Origin: Streptomyces sp. SJL17-4
Lineage (GTDB): Bacteria > Actinomycetota > Actinomycetes > Streptomycetales > Streptomycetaceae
Direction of reading: 5' to 3'
Length of the DNA stretch: 64,000 nucleotides
NCBI RefSeq assembly: GCF_036826855.1
Contig: NZ_CP104578.1
Coordinates: forward strand, 2,852,001 to 2,916,000
Below are positions 22,938 through 31,585 of the stretch, piece after piece. Positions within the stretch are counted from its first letter, which is position 1. Every line of letters begins with the position of its first letter. Position numbers and translations under genes: made by a program. The notes under the pieces were generated by a model. The model did no database searches. It was not told the origin of the DNA and worked only from the letters and a program-made list of their open reading frames with translations.

Positions 22938-23351
22938 TCACGACTTCGACCCCGTGTTTCCGGGGTCGATGTACGTGATCTTGGCCTTCATGTAGGCACG
23001 GGCCTGTGCGGCGACCCACACCACGGTCGCCGCGAGCAGGGTGAAAGCAAAGGCTTTGAAGTTGAACAGCGTGGTGTCCTTGAGCAAAGCCAGGAAGATG
23101 AAGAGCAGCAGCAACTGGGCCGTGTAGAGCATGAGCCCCATGGCCTGGAACAGATGCGGGAGCGACTTCGCCGTCCGCTGCAGGACGACCTGCCCGATTC
23201 CCATGAAGAGGAGCACGACCAGGGTGCCGACGACGGCGCCGAGCGCGCCCTTGCCACCGGCGACCACAGCGCTGATGACCGTGGCGATCGCGCCGACGGC
23301 AGCGGTGGGGATGACGGTGTGCATGAGGATGCGTGCGTCGTTGGACGGCAT
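22938..23351 (-). CDS. atpI: ATP synthase assembly protein I
   Basis: This 137-residue protein has four hydrophobic segments and heads the atp operon, as expected for AtpI. It is proposed to help c-ring assembly and Mg2+ handling. The ATG at 23351 (MPSNDARILMH) is chosen; the frame runs further upstream without a convincing start. A 222-nt spacer separates it from atpB; this spacer shows no other gene. Confidence 0.9.
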   Translation of the reverse strand: MPSNDARILMHTVIPTAAVGAIATVISAVVAGGKGALGAVVGTLVVLLFMGIGQVVLQRTAKSLPHLFQAMGLMLYTAQLLLLFIFLALLKDTTLFNFKAFAFTLLAATVVWVAAQARAYMKAKITYIDPGNTGSKS

Positions 23352-23464
23352 GGCGGTGTCTCCGCTTGCTGAAGGGGGCGATGGTGTCGTCAAGGACGAG
23401 CGTAAGCCCGGTCCGAGGTGGGTCTCGGGGCCAACGGACCGTCGCACTACGGTCTTTCGGCACT

Positions 23465-23545
23465 GTCGCCGGGTCTCGTGAACCGTATCACAAACTATTT
23501 GAATAGGTCTTTACCCATAAGGTGTGCCAACTGTCACACATGAGA
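23465..23545. promoter_or_regulatory. AT-rich upstream region of the atp operon with palindrome
   Basis: The 23,352-23,613 spacer contains an unusually AT-rich block centred on the perfect 12-bp palindrome CTATTTGAATAG (23495-23506). It lies about 145-155 nt upstream of atpI, a plausible position for the operon promoter and an operator. No confident -35/-10 pair could be assigned. Confidence 0.4.
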
Positions 23546-23613
23546 GTTACCCCGCGCGTGTGTGCGCGACAGGAAGGCGCCTTGTCTGCTAATGGCCGCG
23601 TCTGCGGCTTTCG

Positions 23614-24927
23614 TCAACTTGGCGTTCCGGCCTTCCGCCTGTCGGTGAAGCGCCCGCGGTTGCCGATGGCGGTGGCGCCGTTGATCCCCGCGGGCACCGG
23701 AATCCGCTCCTCCTCGACCACGACCGGCTCCGGAGCGGCCGCCGCGACGGGGGCCGGCTTGCGGCGCCGGTAGCGAGGCGGTACGACCGACTCGGCCCAG
23801 CGGGGCGCGCGCGGGGTGAACCGCGGCAGCAGGAGCAGCACCAGGCCGATCGCGCTGAGCGCGACGACGCAGAGGACGATCCACATCGACGCCGAGTGGA
23901 CCGAGTACGCCAGCGTCCCGAAGGCGATGAGCGCCGACCAGAAGTACATGATCAGGACCGCGCGGCTGTGCGAGTGCCCGATCTCCAGGAGCCGGTGGTG
24001 CAGGTGCCCGCGGTCGGCCGCGAACGGCGACTGGCCCTTCCAGGTGCGGCGCACGATCGCGAGGACCAGGTCCGCCATCGGGATCGCGATGATCGTCAGC
24101 GGCAGCACCAGCGGGATGAAGACCGGCAGGGCGGCGTGCGTGGCCTGACGCGTCGAACCCTCGAAGATCTTCAGCGCGTCCGGGTCGACCTGGCCGGTGA
24201 TCGAGATGGCCGAGGCCGCCAGGATCAGACCGATCAGCATCGAGCCGGAGTCGCCCATGAAGATCCGCGCCGGGTGCATGTTGTGCGGCAGGAAGCCCAG
24301 GCACATGCCCATGAGGATGACGGTGAAGAGCGTCGCGGGGGCGGCGGCCTCGATCGTGTAGCCGTACCAGAGGCGGTAGGCGTACAGGAAGAAGGCGGCG
24401 GCGGCGATGCAGACCATGCCGGCGGCGAGGCCGTCGAGGCCGTCGACGAAGTTGACGGCGTTGATGGTGAGGACGACCAGGGCGACGGTCAGGAGCGTGC
24501 CCTGCCACGGGGTCAGCGAGACGACGCCGACACCCGGGATCGGCAGCCACAGGATCGTCAGGCCCTGCGCCACCATGACGCCCGCCGAGATCATCTGCGC
24601 GCCCAGCTTGATCAGGGCGTCCAGTTCGAACTTGTCGTCCAGGACGCCGATCAGCCAGATCAGGGCGGCGCCGGAGAGCAGCGCGCGCGGCTCGTTGGAG
24701 AGCTCGAAGACGCTGTTCAGGTTCTGCAGGTGGTCGGCGACGAGGAGTCCCGCGCACAGCCCGAAGAACATGGCGATGCCACCGAGCCGCGGAGTCGGTT
24801 CTCGGTGGACGTCTCGGGCACGGATCTCCGGCATCGCCCCGGTCGCGATGGCGAACTTCCGCACCGGACCGGTGAGCAGATAAGTCACCGCGGCCGTGAC
24901 ACAGAGCGTCAGCAGGTAATCACGCAC
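23614..24927 (-). CDS. MraY/WecA-family undecaprenyl-phosphate sugar-1-phosphate transferase
   Basis: About 437 residues with ten or eleven membrane segments and the family motifs: REPTPRLGGIAMF near the N-terminus, GVLDDKFELDALIKLGAQ, NAVNFVDGLDGLAAG (metal-binding Asp-rich) and HLHHRLLEIGHSHSRAV. A Pro/Ala-rich cytoplasmic tail follows. It transfers a sugar-1-phosphate, probably GlcNAc-1-P, from UDP-sugar to undecaprenyl phosphate, starting synthesis of a cell-wall polymer. GTG 24927 gives the typical VRDYLLTLCVT N-terminus; ATG 24966 in frame is an alternative. Located between glyA and the atp operon, as usual in Streptomyces. Confidence 0.92.
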   Translation of the reverse strand: MRDYLLTLCVTAAVTYLLTGPVRKFAIATGAMPEIRARDVHREPTPRLGGIAMFFGLCAGLLVADHLQNLNSVFELSNEPRALLSGAALIWLIGVLDDKFELDALIKLGAQMISAGVMVAQGLTILWLPIPGVGVVSLTPWQGTLLTVALVVLTINAVNFVDGLDGLAAGMVCIAAAAFFLYAYRLWYGYTIEAAAPATLFTVILMGMCLGFLPHNMHPARIFMGDSGSMLIGLILAASAISITGQVDPDALKIFEGSTRQATHAALPVFIPLVLPLTIIAIPMADLVLAIVRRTWKGQSPFAADRGHLHHRLLEIGHSHSRAVLIMYFWSALIAFGTLAYSVHSASMWIVLCVVALSAIGLVLLLLPRFTPRAPRWAESVVPPRYRRRKPAPVAAAAPEPVVVEEERIPVPAGINGATAIGNRGRFTDRRKAGTPS

Positions 24928-25045
24928 GGGCTGCCCCACAGGTTTCGCTGGCCATCTCAGCCCCACACCCTAGCCGTGCCGTCCATGTGCTTGGAGACAC
25001 CTGGACCCCCCGAACGGTTGCACAGCGACTTTCCGTGACCGCTCC

Positions 25046-26293
25046 TCAGCCGCCATACGGGGGAAATCGCCCGGTCAGCCCCCGTACCTCCGCCCGTACC
25101 CGGGCCGTCTCCGCGGGATCGTCACGCAGCGCCGCGGTGAACAACGCGGCGATCCGCGCCATCTCCGGGGCGCCCATCCCCTGGGTGGTGACGGCCGCGG
25201 TGCCGAGCCGGATCCCGCGCCCCTCCCCGTACGGGAGCGCGCAGGTGTCGAGGACCATGCCGGCGGCGGCGAGCCGGGCGCGTGCGGTGCGGCCGTCGAC
25301 GCCGAGCGGCGACGGGTCGGCGGTGATGAGGTGGGTGTCGGTGCCGCCGGTCGTCAGGGCGAAGCCCTCGGCGGCGAGCGCGGCGGCGAGCACGCGCGCG
25401 TGCTCGACCACCTGATGGGCGTACGCGGTGAACGCCGGGGTGGACGCCTCGCCGAAGGCCACCGCCTTCGCCGCGATCGTGTGCATCTGGGCGCCGCCCT
25501 GGGTGAACGGGAAGACGGCACGGTCGACGCGGCCGGCGAGCTCCTCCCCACAGAGCACCATCCCGCCGCGCGGCCCGCGCAGCACCTTGTGGGTGGTCGC
25601 GCAGACGACATCGGCGTACGGGACGGGACTGGGGGCCGCTCCCCCGGCGACCAGACCGATGGGGTGGGCGGCGTCGGCGATGAGGTAGGCGCCGACCTCG
25701 TCGGCGATCTCGCGGAAGAGCGCGTAGTCGAGGTGCCGGGGGTACGAGATGGAGCCGCACACGATCGCCTTGGGGCGGTGGTGGCGGGCGAGCGCGGCGA
25801 CCTGTTCGTAGTCGACGAGCCCGGTCTCGGCGTCGACGCCGTACGGGACGAAGTCGAACCAGCGGCCGGAGAAGTTGGCGGGCGAACCGTGGGTGAGGTG
25901 CCCGCCGTGGTCCAGGCCCATGGCGAGCACCGTGTCACCGGGCCTCAGAAGGGCCGCGTACGCCGCCAGGACGGCCGAGGAGCCCGAGTGCGCCTGGACG
26001 TTCGCGTGGTCGGCGCCGAACAGCGCGGTGGCCCGTTCCACGGCGATCCGCTCGGCGGCGTCGGCGTACTCGCAGCCACCGTGATGACGGGCGCCGGGAT
26101 ACCCCTCGGCGTACTTGTTGGCGAGCGGCGAACCGAGGGCGGCGAGGACGGCGGGCGAGGTGAAGTTCTCGGCGGCGATCAACTGCAGACTGTCGGCCTG
26201 CCGCCGCGTCTCACCGAGCAGCACGTCGGCGATCTCCGGATCCTGCCGTCGCAGGACGTCGAGAGCCTCATCGGGGGGAGCGGTGACCGGCAT
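25046..26293 (-). CDS. glyA: Serine hydroxymethyltransferase
   Basis: This 415-residue PLP enzyme has the SHMT core: ENFTSPAVLAALGSPLANKYAEGYPGARHHGG near the N-terminus (only part of the motif is quoted here as LIAAENFTSPAV), AHSGSSAVLAAYAAL, and the PLP Lys in ATTHKVLRGPRGG. It converts serine and tetrahydrofolate to glycine and methylene-THF. The ATG at 26293 is chosen from domain start; the open frame upstream is Arg/Pro-rich and not family-like. Short relative to some SHMTs but complete. Whether this is the only SHMT of the genome cannot be judged from the window. Confidence 0.93.
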   Translation of the reverse strand: MPVTAPPDEALDVLRRQDPEIADVLLGETRRQADSLQLIAAENFTSPAVLAALGSPLANKYAEGYPGARHHGGCEYADAAERIAVERATALFGADHANVQAHSGSSAVLAAYAALLRPGDTVLAMGLDHGGHLTHGSPANFSGRWFDFVPYGVDAETGLVDYEQVAALARHHRPKAIVCGSISYPRHLDYALFREIADEVGAYLIADAAHPIGLVAGGAAPSPVPYADVVCATTHKVLRGPRGGMVLCGEELAGRVDRAVFPFTQGGAQMHTIAAKAVAFGEASTPAFTAYAHQVVEHARVLAAALAAEGFALTTGGTDTHLITADPSPLGVDGRTARARLAAAGMVLDTCALPYGEGRGIRLGTAAVTTQGMGAPEMARIAALFTAALRDDPAETARVRAEVRGLTGRFPPYGG

Positions 26294-26471
26294 GGCTGAC
26301 TCCGGGCGTGGAGGGATGTCAGCACCAATGTAGGCAGCCCCGCCCCCACGCGCCCGGTGAGCGCAATCCCCGACGCGCCCCTCGCACCGCTCGGCCCCAA
26401 GGGGCCTCCCGGGCTCCGGAGCGCTGCGCCGGACTCCGTCCGCCGGACGGACCGCCCGGCACCCACACACG

Positions 26472-27119
26472 TCAGTCGCGCGCCCGCACGCCCGTCAGTG
26501 CCGTCACCACGGGATCCAGCGCCTGGTTGATCTCGTCGCCGATCGAGCGGAAGAAGGTGATCGGGGCGCCGTAGGGGTCGTTGACCTCGTCCGCGTCCAC
26601 CGAGGGGGCCAGGAGCCACCCGCGTAGAGCCGCCGCCGCGCGGACCAGGGCACGCGCGCGTTCCACCATGCCCTCGTCGCGGGCGTCCGGGAGCGTCGCC
26701 GGGTCGATCGCGCGGACCAGGCGGGTGAACTCCTTCAGGGTGAAGGTACGCAGGCCCGCCGAGTGGCCCATCGAGATGACCTGGGCGCGGTGGTCGCGGG
26801 TCGCCGTCAGGACCAGGTCCGCGCGGATGACGTGCTCGTCGAGGAGCTCGCGCCCCACGAAGCCGCTGTAGTCCGCGCCGAAGTCGGCGAGGACCAGTTC
26901 CGCGTTGGCCTCCATCGGGGCGCCCTCGTGGCCCCAGGTGCCCGCGCTCTCCACGATCAGGCCGCCGCCGAGAGGGTCGCCGAGGCGGTCGCTCAGGGCA
27001 TGGCGGGTCAGCCGCTCGGTGATCGGCGAGCGGCAGACGTTGCCGGTGCTGACGTGGAGGATGCGGAAGGTGTTGCTGTCGTCGAACCCCGCTATGCCAC
27101 GCCCCTCAGGGGCGGTCAA
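26472..27119 (-). CDS. Low-molecular-weight phosphatase-like protein lacking the nucleophilic Cys
   Basis: This 215-residue protein starts at TTG 27119, overlapping the Sua5 stop (TTGA), with GAGGTGG upstream inside the Sua5 gene. Near residue 21 it has HVSTGNVCRSPITERL. In LMW protein tyrosine phosphatases the signature is V-C-x-G-N-x-C-R-S-P, where the first Cys is the nucleophile; here that position is Ser (codon AGC). The C-terminal DPATLPDARDEG resembles the family DP loop with its acid residue. The fold is therefore kept but thiol catalysis should be lost. It may be a pseudo-phosphatase or bind phosphate. Genes for TsaC-type proteins and LMW-PTPs are often neighbours. Confidence 0.85.
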   Translation of the reverse strand: MTAPEGRGIAGFDDSNTFRILHVSTGNVCRSPITERLTRHALSDRLGDPLGGGLIVESAGTWGHEGAPMEANAELVLADFGADYSGFVGRELLDEHVIRADLVLTATRDHRAQVISMGHSAGLRTFTLKEFTRLVRAIDPATLPDARDEGMVERARALVRAAAALRGWLLAPSVDADEVNDPYGAPITFFRSIGDEINQALDPVVTALTGVRARD

Positions 27120-27763
27120 TTCGCCACCTCGAGGTCGGGTACGACCTTCCGGAGCTCCTCCGGCGAGAGCGCGCCCTCGCGCAGCAGCACCGGCACCTTG
27201 CCCGTGACGTCGACGATGGAGGACGGGACGATGCCGGGCGTCGGGCCGCCGTCCAGGTAGACGGAGACGGAGTCGCCGAGCATCTGCTGGGCCGCGTCGC
27301 AGTCCTCCGGGGACGGGTGGCCGGTGAGGTTCGCCGACGAGACGGCCATCGGGCCGACCTCGGTGAGCAGTTCGATGGCGACCGGGTGCAGCGGCATGCG
27401 GATGGCGACGGTGCCCCGGGTGTCGCCCAGGTCCCACTGGAGGGACGGCTGGTGCTTGGCGACGAGGGTGAGGGCGCCGGGCCAGAAGGCGTCGACGAGC
27501 TCCCACGCCTGCTCGGAGAAGTCCGTGACCAGGCCGTGGAGGGTGTTCGGGGAGCCGATGAGCACGGGCGTGGGCATGTTGCGGCCCCGGCCCTTGGCGG
27601 CGAGCAGGTCTGCCACGGCCTCGCTGCTGAAGGCGTCCGCCCCGATCCCGTACACGGTGTCGGTGGGCAGCACGACCAGCTCGCCCCGGCGGACGGCGGA
27701 CGCGGCCTCGCGCAGACCGGTCACACGGTCGGTCGCCTCGTTGCAGTCGTATCGCCGTGCCAT
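27116..27763 (-). CDS. L-threonylcarbamoyladenylate synthase (Sua5/YciO/YrdC family)
   Basis: This 215-residue protein has the YrdC domain with LVVLPTDTVYGIGADAF, the K/R-rich nucleotide site KGRGRNMPTPVLI and SSANLTGHPSP. It makes threonylcarbamoyl-AMP from Thr, bicarbonate and ATP for tRNA t6A modification. It lacks the extra Sua5 C-terminal domain, so it is the short TsaC-like form. The start overlaps the stop of a 26-codon sORF (TGATG), and the stop overlaps the next gene. Confidence 0.94.
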   Translation of the reverse strand: MARRYDCNEATDRVTGLREAASAVRRGELVVLPTDTVYGIGADAFSSEAVADLLAAKGRGRNMPTPVLIGSPNTLHGLVTDFSEQAWELVDAFWPGALTLVAKHQPSLQWDLGDTRGTVAIRMPLHPVAIELLTEVGPMAVSSANLTGHPSPEDCDAAQQMLGDSVSVYLDGGPTPGIVPSSIVDVTGKVPVLLREGALSPEELRKVVPDLEVAN

Positions 27764-27843
27764 CAGTTCCCGGCCTCCTCGTACGCGTGGTTCGTCATGG
27801 CAGTCGTGGCAGTCATGCCGGTCGTGCTGGTCATGCCGGTCAT
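27763..27843 (-). CDS. 26-residue sORF overlapping both neighbours
   Basis: ATG 27843 overlaps the prmC stop (ATGA), and the TGA at 27765-27763 overlaps the Sua5 ATG (TGATG). The frame encodes a Met/Thr-rich repetitive peptide beginning MTGMTSTTGMTATTAM. GAGGAGG inside its 3' end can serve the Sua5 start. It closes what would otherwise be a 76-nt gap and could act only to carry ribosomes between the two genes. Coding status is inferred from the double overlap. Confidence 0.45.
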   Translation of the reverse strand: MTGMTSTTGMTATTAMTNHAYEEAGN

Positions 27844-28685
27844 GGCATCGCCTTGCGGGCGGTCGCGAAGCGCGGCCGGTTGTTCAGGTCCGGGTGGTCG
27901 GCGGCGTCGGCCCAGCCGGCCTCTTCGTTGAAGATCCACGGCACCTGCCCGCCCTGGGTGTCCGCGTGCTCGATGACGACGAGGCCGCCGGGACGGAGCA
28001 GCCGGTGGGCGGTGCGCTCGATGCCGCGGATGGTGTCGAGGCCGTCCTCGCCGGAGAAGAGGGCCATCTCCGGGTCGTGGTCACGGGCCTCGGGTGCCAC
28101 GTACTCCCACTCGGTGAGCGGGATGTACGGCGGGTTGGAGATGACCAGGTCGACCTGGCCGTCCAGCTCGGGGAGCGCGCTGAGCGCGTCGCCCTGGTGG
28201 ACGGTGACGCGGGAGCCCTCGGCGTTCCTGCGGGTCCACACGAGGGCGTCGTCGGAGAGCTCGACCGCGTGCACGCGCGAGCGCGGCACCTCCTGGGCCA
28301 TCGCGAGGGCGATGGCCCCGGAGCCGGTGCAGAGGTCGACGATGAGGGGTTCGACGACGTCCATCGCGCGGACGGCGTCTATGGCCCAGCCGACGACCGA
28401 CTCGGTCTCCGGCCGGGGCACGAAGACCCCGGGCCCGACCTGGAGCTCCAGGTACCGGAAGAACGCCCGCCCGGTGATGTGCTGGAGCGGTTCGCGGGCC
28501 TCTCGGCGGGCGACGGTCTCCCAGTAGCGGGCGTCGAAGTCCGCGTCCTTGACGTTGTGCAGCTCCCCCCGCTTGACGCCGTGCACGAACGCGGCGAGCT
28601 CCTCCGCGTCGAAACGCGGTGAGGGAACGCCGGCGTCGGCCAGCCGCTGGGTGGCCTGGGCCACCTCGGCAAGCAGCAGGTTCAC
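27840..28685 (-). CDS. prmC: Peptide chain release factor N5-glutamine methyltransferase
   Basis: This 281-residue protein has an N-terminal helical domain and a SAM-dependent Rossmann domain with IVDLCTGSGAIALAMA. The substrate-Gln motif is DLVISNPPYIP, and the QHITGRAFF segment is typical of PrmC/HemK. It methylates the Gln of the GGQ motif of release factors. It follows prfA, its substrate gene, by 48 nt in the same direction, a widely conserved pairing. GTG start at 28685. Confidence 0.96.
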   Translation of the reverse strand: MNLLLAEVAQATQRLADAGVPSPRFDAEELAAFVHGVKRGELHNVKDADFDARYWETVARREAREPLQHITGRAFFRYLELQVGPGVFVPRPETESVVGWAIDAVRAMDVVEPLIVDLCTGSGAIALAMAQEVPRSRVHAVELSDDALVWTRRNAEGSRVTVHQGDALSALPELDGQVDLVISNPPYIPLTEWEYVAPEARDHDPEMALFSGEDGLDTIRGIERTAHRLLRPGGLVVIEHADTQGGQVPWIFNEEAGWADAADHPDLNNRPRFATARKAMP

Positions 28686-28733
28686 GCTGGTCCTCCGTGG
28701 TGCGGGGGGTGGGGCTTACGGAACTGACGCCAC

Positions 28734-29810
28734 TTACGCCGCGGCGAGCTTGGCAGCCGAGTCGGCGTCGACGCACGCCTGGATCATCGCGTCCAGGTCG
28801 CCGTCGAGCACCTGGTCCAGGTTGTACGCCTTGAAGCCGACGCGGTGGTCCGAGATCCGGTTCTCCGGGAAGTTGTACGTACGGATCTTCTCGGACCGGT
28901 CGACGGTGCGGACCTGGCTGCGACGGGCGTCGGCGGCCTTGGACTCGGCCTCCTCCTGCGCGGCGGCGAGCAGCCGGGACCGCAGGATACGCATGGCCTG
29001 CTCCTTGTTCTGGAGCTGGCTCTTCTCGTTCTGGCAGGAGGCGACGATGCCGGTCGGCAGGTGGGTGATGCGGACGGCGGAGTCGGTGGTGTTGACCGAC
29101 TGGCCGCCGGGGCCCGACGAGCGGTAGACGTCGATGCGCAGGTCGTTGGCGTGGACCTCGACCTCGACCTCCTCGGCCTCGGGCGTGACGAGGACGCCGG
29201 CGGCGGAGGTGTGGATACGGCCGGCGGACTCGGTCGCGGGCACGCGCTGCACGCGGTGCACCCCGCCCTCGTACTTCAGGCGCGCCCAGACGCCCTGGCC
29301 GGGCTCGGTGGCGCCGTTGCCGCCCTTGGTCTTCACGGCGACCTGGACGTCCTTGTAGCCGCCCAGCTCGGACTCGGTGGCGTCGATGATCTCGGTCTTC
29401 CAGCCGACGCGCTCGGCGTACCGCAGGTACATGCGGAGCAGGTCGCCGGCGAAGAGGGCGGACTCGTCGCCGCCCGCGCCCGCCTTGATCTCCAGGATGA
29501 CGTCCTTGTCGTCGCTCGGGTCGCGCGGGACGAGGAGCAGACGGAGCTTCTCGGTGAGCTCCTCCCGGTCCTTCTCCAGCTGCTTGACCTCGGCGGCGAA
29601 GTCGGGATCGTCGTGTGCCAGCTCGCGGGCGGTCTCGATGTCGTCACCGGTCTGCTTCCAGGACCGGTAGGCGGCGACGATCGGGGTCAGCTCGGCGTAG
29701 CGCTTGTTCAGCTTGCGCGCGTTCGCCTGGTCGGCGTGGACCGAAGGGTCTGCGAGCTTCGTCTCGAGGCCGGCATGCTCGCCGACCAGTTCCTCGACCG
29801 CCTCGAACAT
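28734..29810 (-). CDS. prfA: Peptide chain release factor 1
   Basis: This 358-residue protein has the PCRF domain, the codon-recognition PAT-type region (RVPATES) and the catalytic GGQ in [17 protein letters not shown]. It reads UAA and UAG. ATG 29810 follows AGGAGCCCCCG. It is grouped with prmC downstream and rpmE upstream. Confidence 0.97.
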   Translation of the reverse strand: MFEAVEELVGEHAGLETKLADPSVHADQANARKLNKRYAELTPIVAAYRSWKQTGDDIETARELAHDDPDFAAEVKQLEKDREELTEKLRLLLVPRDPSDDKDVILEIKAGAGGDESALFAGDLLRMYLRYAERVGWKTEIIDATESELGGYKDVQVAVKTKGGNGATEPGQGVWARLKYEGGVHRVQRVPATESAGRIHTSAAGVLVTPEAEEVEVEVHANDLRIDVYRSSGPGGQSVNTTDSAVRITHLPTGIVASCQNEKSQLQNKEQAMRILRSRLLAAAQEEAESKAADARRSQVRTVDRSEKIRTYNFPENRISDHRVGFKAYNLDQVLDGDLDAMIQACVDADSAAKLAAA

Positions 29811-29906
29811 CGGGGGCTCCTGGGTTTTTCGTCAGTTGCTACGGGACGGCAAAGCGCCGGTCCCGGCCACCCGCGCGGGGCGACCGTGGACCGGCGCAGG
29901 GGCTCG

Positions 29907-30125
29907 CTACTTGGCGGAGCCGGCCTTGCCGAAGCGGGCCTCGAAGCGGGCGACGCGGCCGCCGGTGTCGAGGATCTTCTGCTTGCCCGTGTAGAACGGG
30001 TGGCACTCGGAGCAGACCTCGGCACGGATGGTGCCTTCGGTCAGGGTGCTCCGGGTGGTGAACGACGCGCCACAGGTGCAGCTGACCTGGGTCTCGACGT
30101 ACTCGGGGTGGATCTCGCGCTTCAA
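29907..30125 (-). CDS. rpmE: 50S ribosomal protein L31, zinc-binding form
   Basis: This 72-residue protein begins [11 protein letters not shown] at a TTG start (30125), with GGAGAC upstream. It contains a four-Cys zinc site (CTC near residue 16, then CSEC near 37), marking the C+ form of L31; many Streptomyces also have a Zn-free L31 induced when zinc is low. [16 protein letters not shown] is diagnostic. Upstream gap 30,126-30,283 holds no gene. Confidence 0.95.
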   Translation of the reverse strand: MKREIHPEYVETQVSCTCGASFTTRSTLTEGTIRAEVCSECHPFYTGKQKILDTGGRVARFEARFGKAGSAK

Positions 30126-30283
30126 GGTGTCTCCTAGTTTCGGGAGGGCTCCGGGTCGCTTCCGCGGGTCGCGGCAAACGTGAACCGGGGCCGACGTACC
30201 AGTCTGCCAGGACCGGCCGCATCTGCCCAAACCGGGGTGGCGGCGAAAGTATTCCTGAGCGGCCTCGGACGGCGGTCGCCGTG

Positions 30284-31381
30284 CTACTTCACGACGCCCT
30301 CGGCCTTGCCGGTGGCCGCGTCCTTCGTGGCCGACGCGGGGATCGGCAGGTCCTTCTTCAGGGCCGTCCAGACCTGCCGCGACTGGGCCTCCAGGGGCAC
30401 GACGCGGTTGGGGTCCCGGGGGTCGTACTCGACGGGCAGGGTGACCATGTGGACGTTCTGGGCGGCGATGCCGGAGAGGCCCTTGGCGAAGCCCATCAGC
30501 TCCTGGACCGAGTCGAGTTCGGAGTCGGGGGTGATGGCCTTGGTGGCGGCGTCGGCGAGGTCGAGGAGCTTCTTCGGGTTGGTGAGGACGCCGACGTCCT
30601 TGACCTGGTTCATGAAGGCCTTCATGAAGGCCTGCTGGAGCTGGATGCGGCCGAGGTCGCTGCCGTCGCCGACGCTCTTGCGGGTCCGGACGAGGCCGAG
30701 GGACTGCTCGCCGTCGAGGGTGTGGGTGCCCGGTTCGAGGTCGAGGTGGCTCTTGCTGTCCTTGATGGCGGTGGTGGTGGTGATCTCCACCCCGCCGAGC
30801 TCGTCGATGAGCTTCTTGAAGCCGGTGAAGTCGACCTCGATGTAGTGGTCCATGCGGATGCCGGACATCGCCTCGACGGTCTTGACGGCGCAGGCGGGGC
30901 CGCCGACCTCGTACGCGGTGTTGAACATGGCCCGCTGTTCGGCGGCGACGGCCGTGCCCTGCGCGTCGGTGCACTTCGGCCGGTCGATGAGGGTGTCGCG
31001 GGGTATGGAGACGACGCCGGCCTTCTTGTGGCCCTCGTAGACGTGGACGACCATCGCAGTGTCGGAGCGGGCGCCGCCCTCGTCCTTGCCGTAGACGCCG
31101 TTGTCGCCGGAGCGGGAGTCGGAGCCGAGGACGAGGATGTCCAGGGAGCCGTTGTCGACGTCGTCGGGGCGGTCGGTGCCCAGCTGGGCGTTGATGTCGA
31201 CGGTCTCGAGGTTGCCGTCGAGCGTGAAGTAGACGTAACCGAGGCCGGCCCCGCCGAGGACGAGGACGGCGAGGGCGCCCGAGACCAGGACGGCCGCCCT
31301 GCGGCTGTGCCTGGCGGGCTGCTTGCGGCGGCGGCCGCTTCCCGCGCCGGCTATTCGGCCGCTCTTGCTCTGCTCGGTCAT
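30284..31381 (-). CDS. LytR-CpsA-Psr (LCP) family cell-wall ligase
   Basis: About 365 residues: a basic cytoplasmic N-terminus, one membrane helix (about 30-52) and an extracellular LCP domain. Conserved Asp/Arg motifs for the polyprenyl-pyrophosphate site are visible ([27 protein letters not shown], and [17 protein letters not shown]). LCP enzymes attach teichoic acids or other glycopolymers from lipid carriers to peptidoglycan. ATG 31381 has GAGGG 6 nt upstream; ATG 31387 overlaps that site. Confidence 0.93.
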   Translation of the reverse strand: MTEQSKSGRIAGAGSGRRRKQPARHSRRAAVLVSGALAVLVLGGAGLGYVYFTLDGNLETVDINAQLGTDRPDDVDNGSLDILVLGSDSRSGDNGVYGKDEGGARSDTAMVVHVYEGHKKAGVVSIPRDTLIDRPKCTDAQGTAVAAEQRAMFNTAYEVGGPACAVKTVEAMSGIRMDHYIEVDFTGFKKLIDELGGVEITTTTAIKDSKSHLDLEPGTHTLDGEQSLGLVRTRKSVGDGSDLGRIQLQQAFMKAFMNQVKDVGVLTNPKKLLDLADAATKAITPDSELDSVQELMGFAKGLSGIAAQNVHMVTLPVEYDPRDPNRVVPLEAQSRQVWTALKKDLPIPASATKDAATGKAEGVVK

Positions 31382-31480
31382 CGTCATCCCTCGGCCCTAG
31401 GTTCACCATATGTGACGGCGAAGCGGCCGAAAGGGTTGCATACGGGCCTGTGGGGTTTCGGTGGGCGTAGAACCGAACAG

Positions 31481-31517
31481 CACTGCGCCCACCGTGCGGG
31501 GCACGGTGGGCGCAGTG
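31481..31517. terminator. Perfect hairpin terminator after rho
   Basis: CACTGCGCCCACCGTGC pairs perfectly with GCACGGTGGGCGCAGTG, a 17-bp stem with a GGG loop. It lies 69 nt after the rho stop and before the LCP gene. Confidence 0.85.
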
Positions 31518-31585
31518 GTTTACGCAGGTCACGACGGGGTTACGGACACGGGGCCCGGCTCACGTCGTGTGACGCAGCTCTCGCG

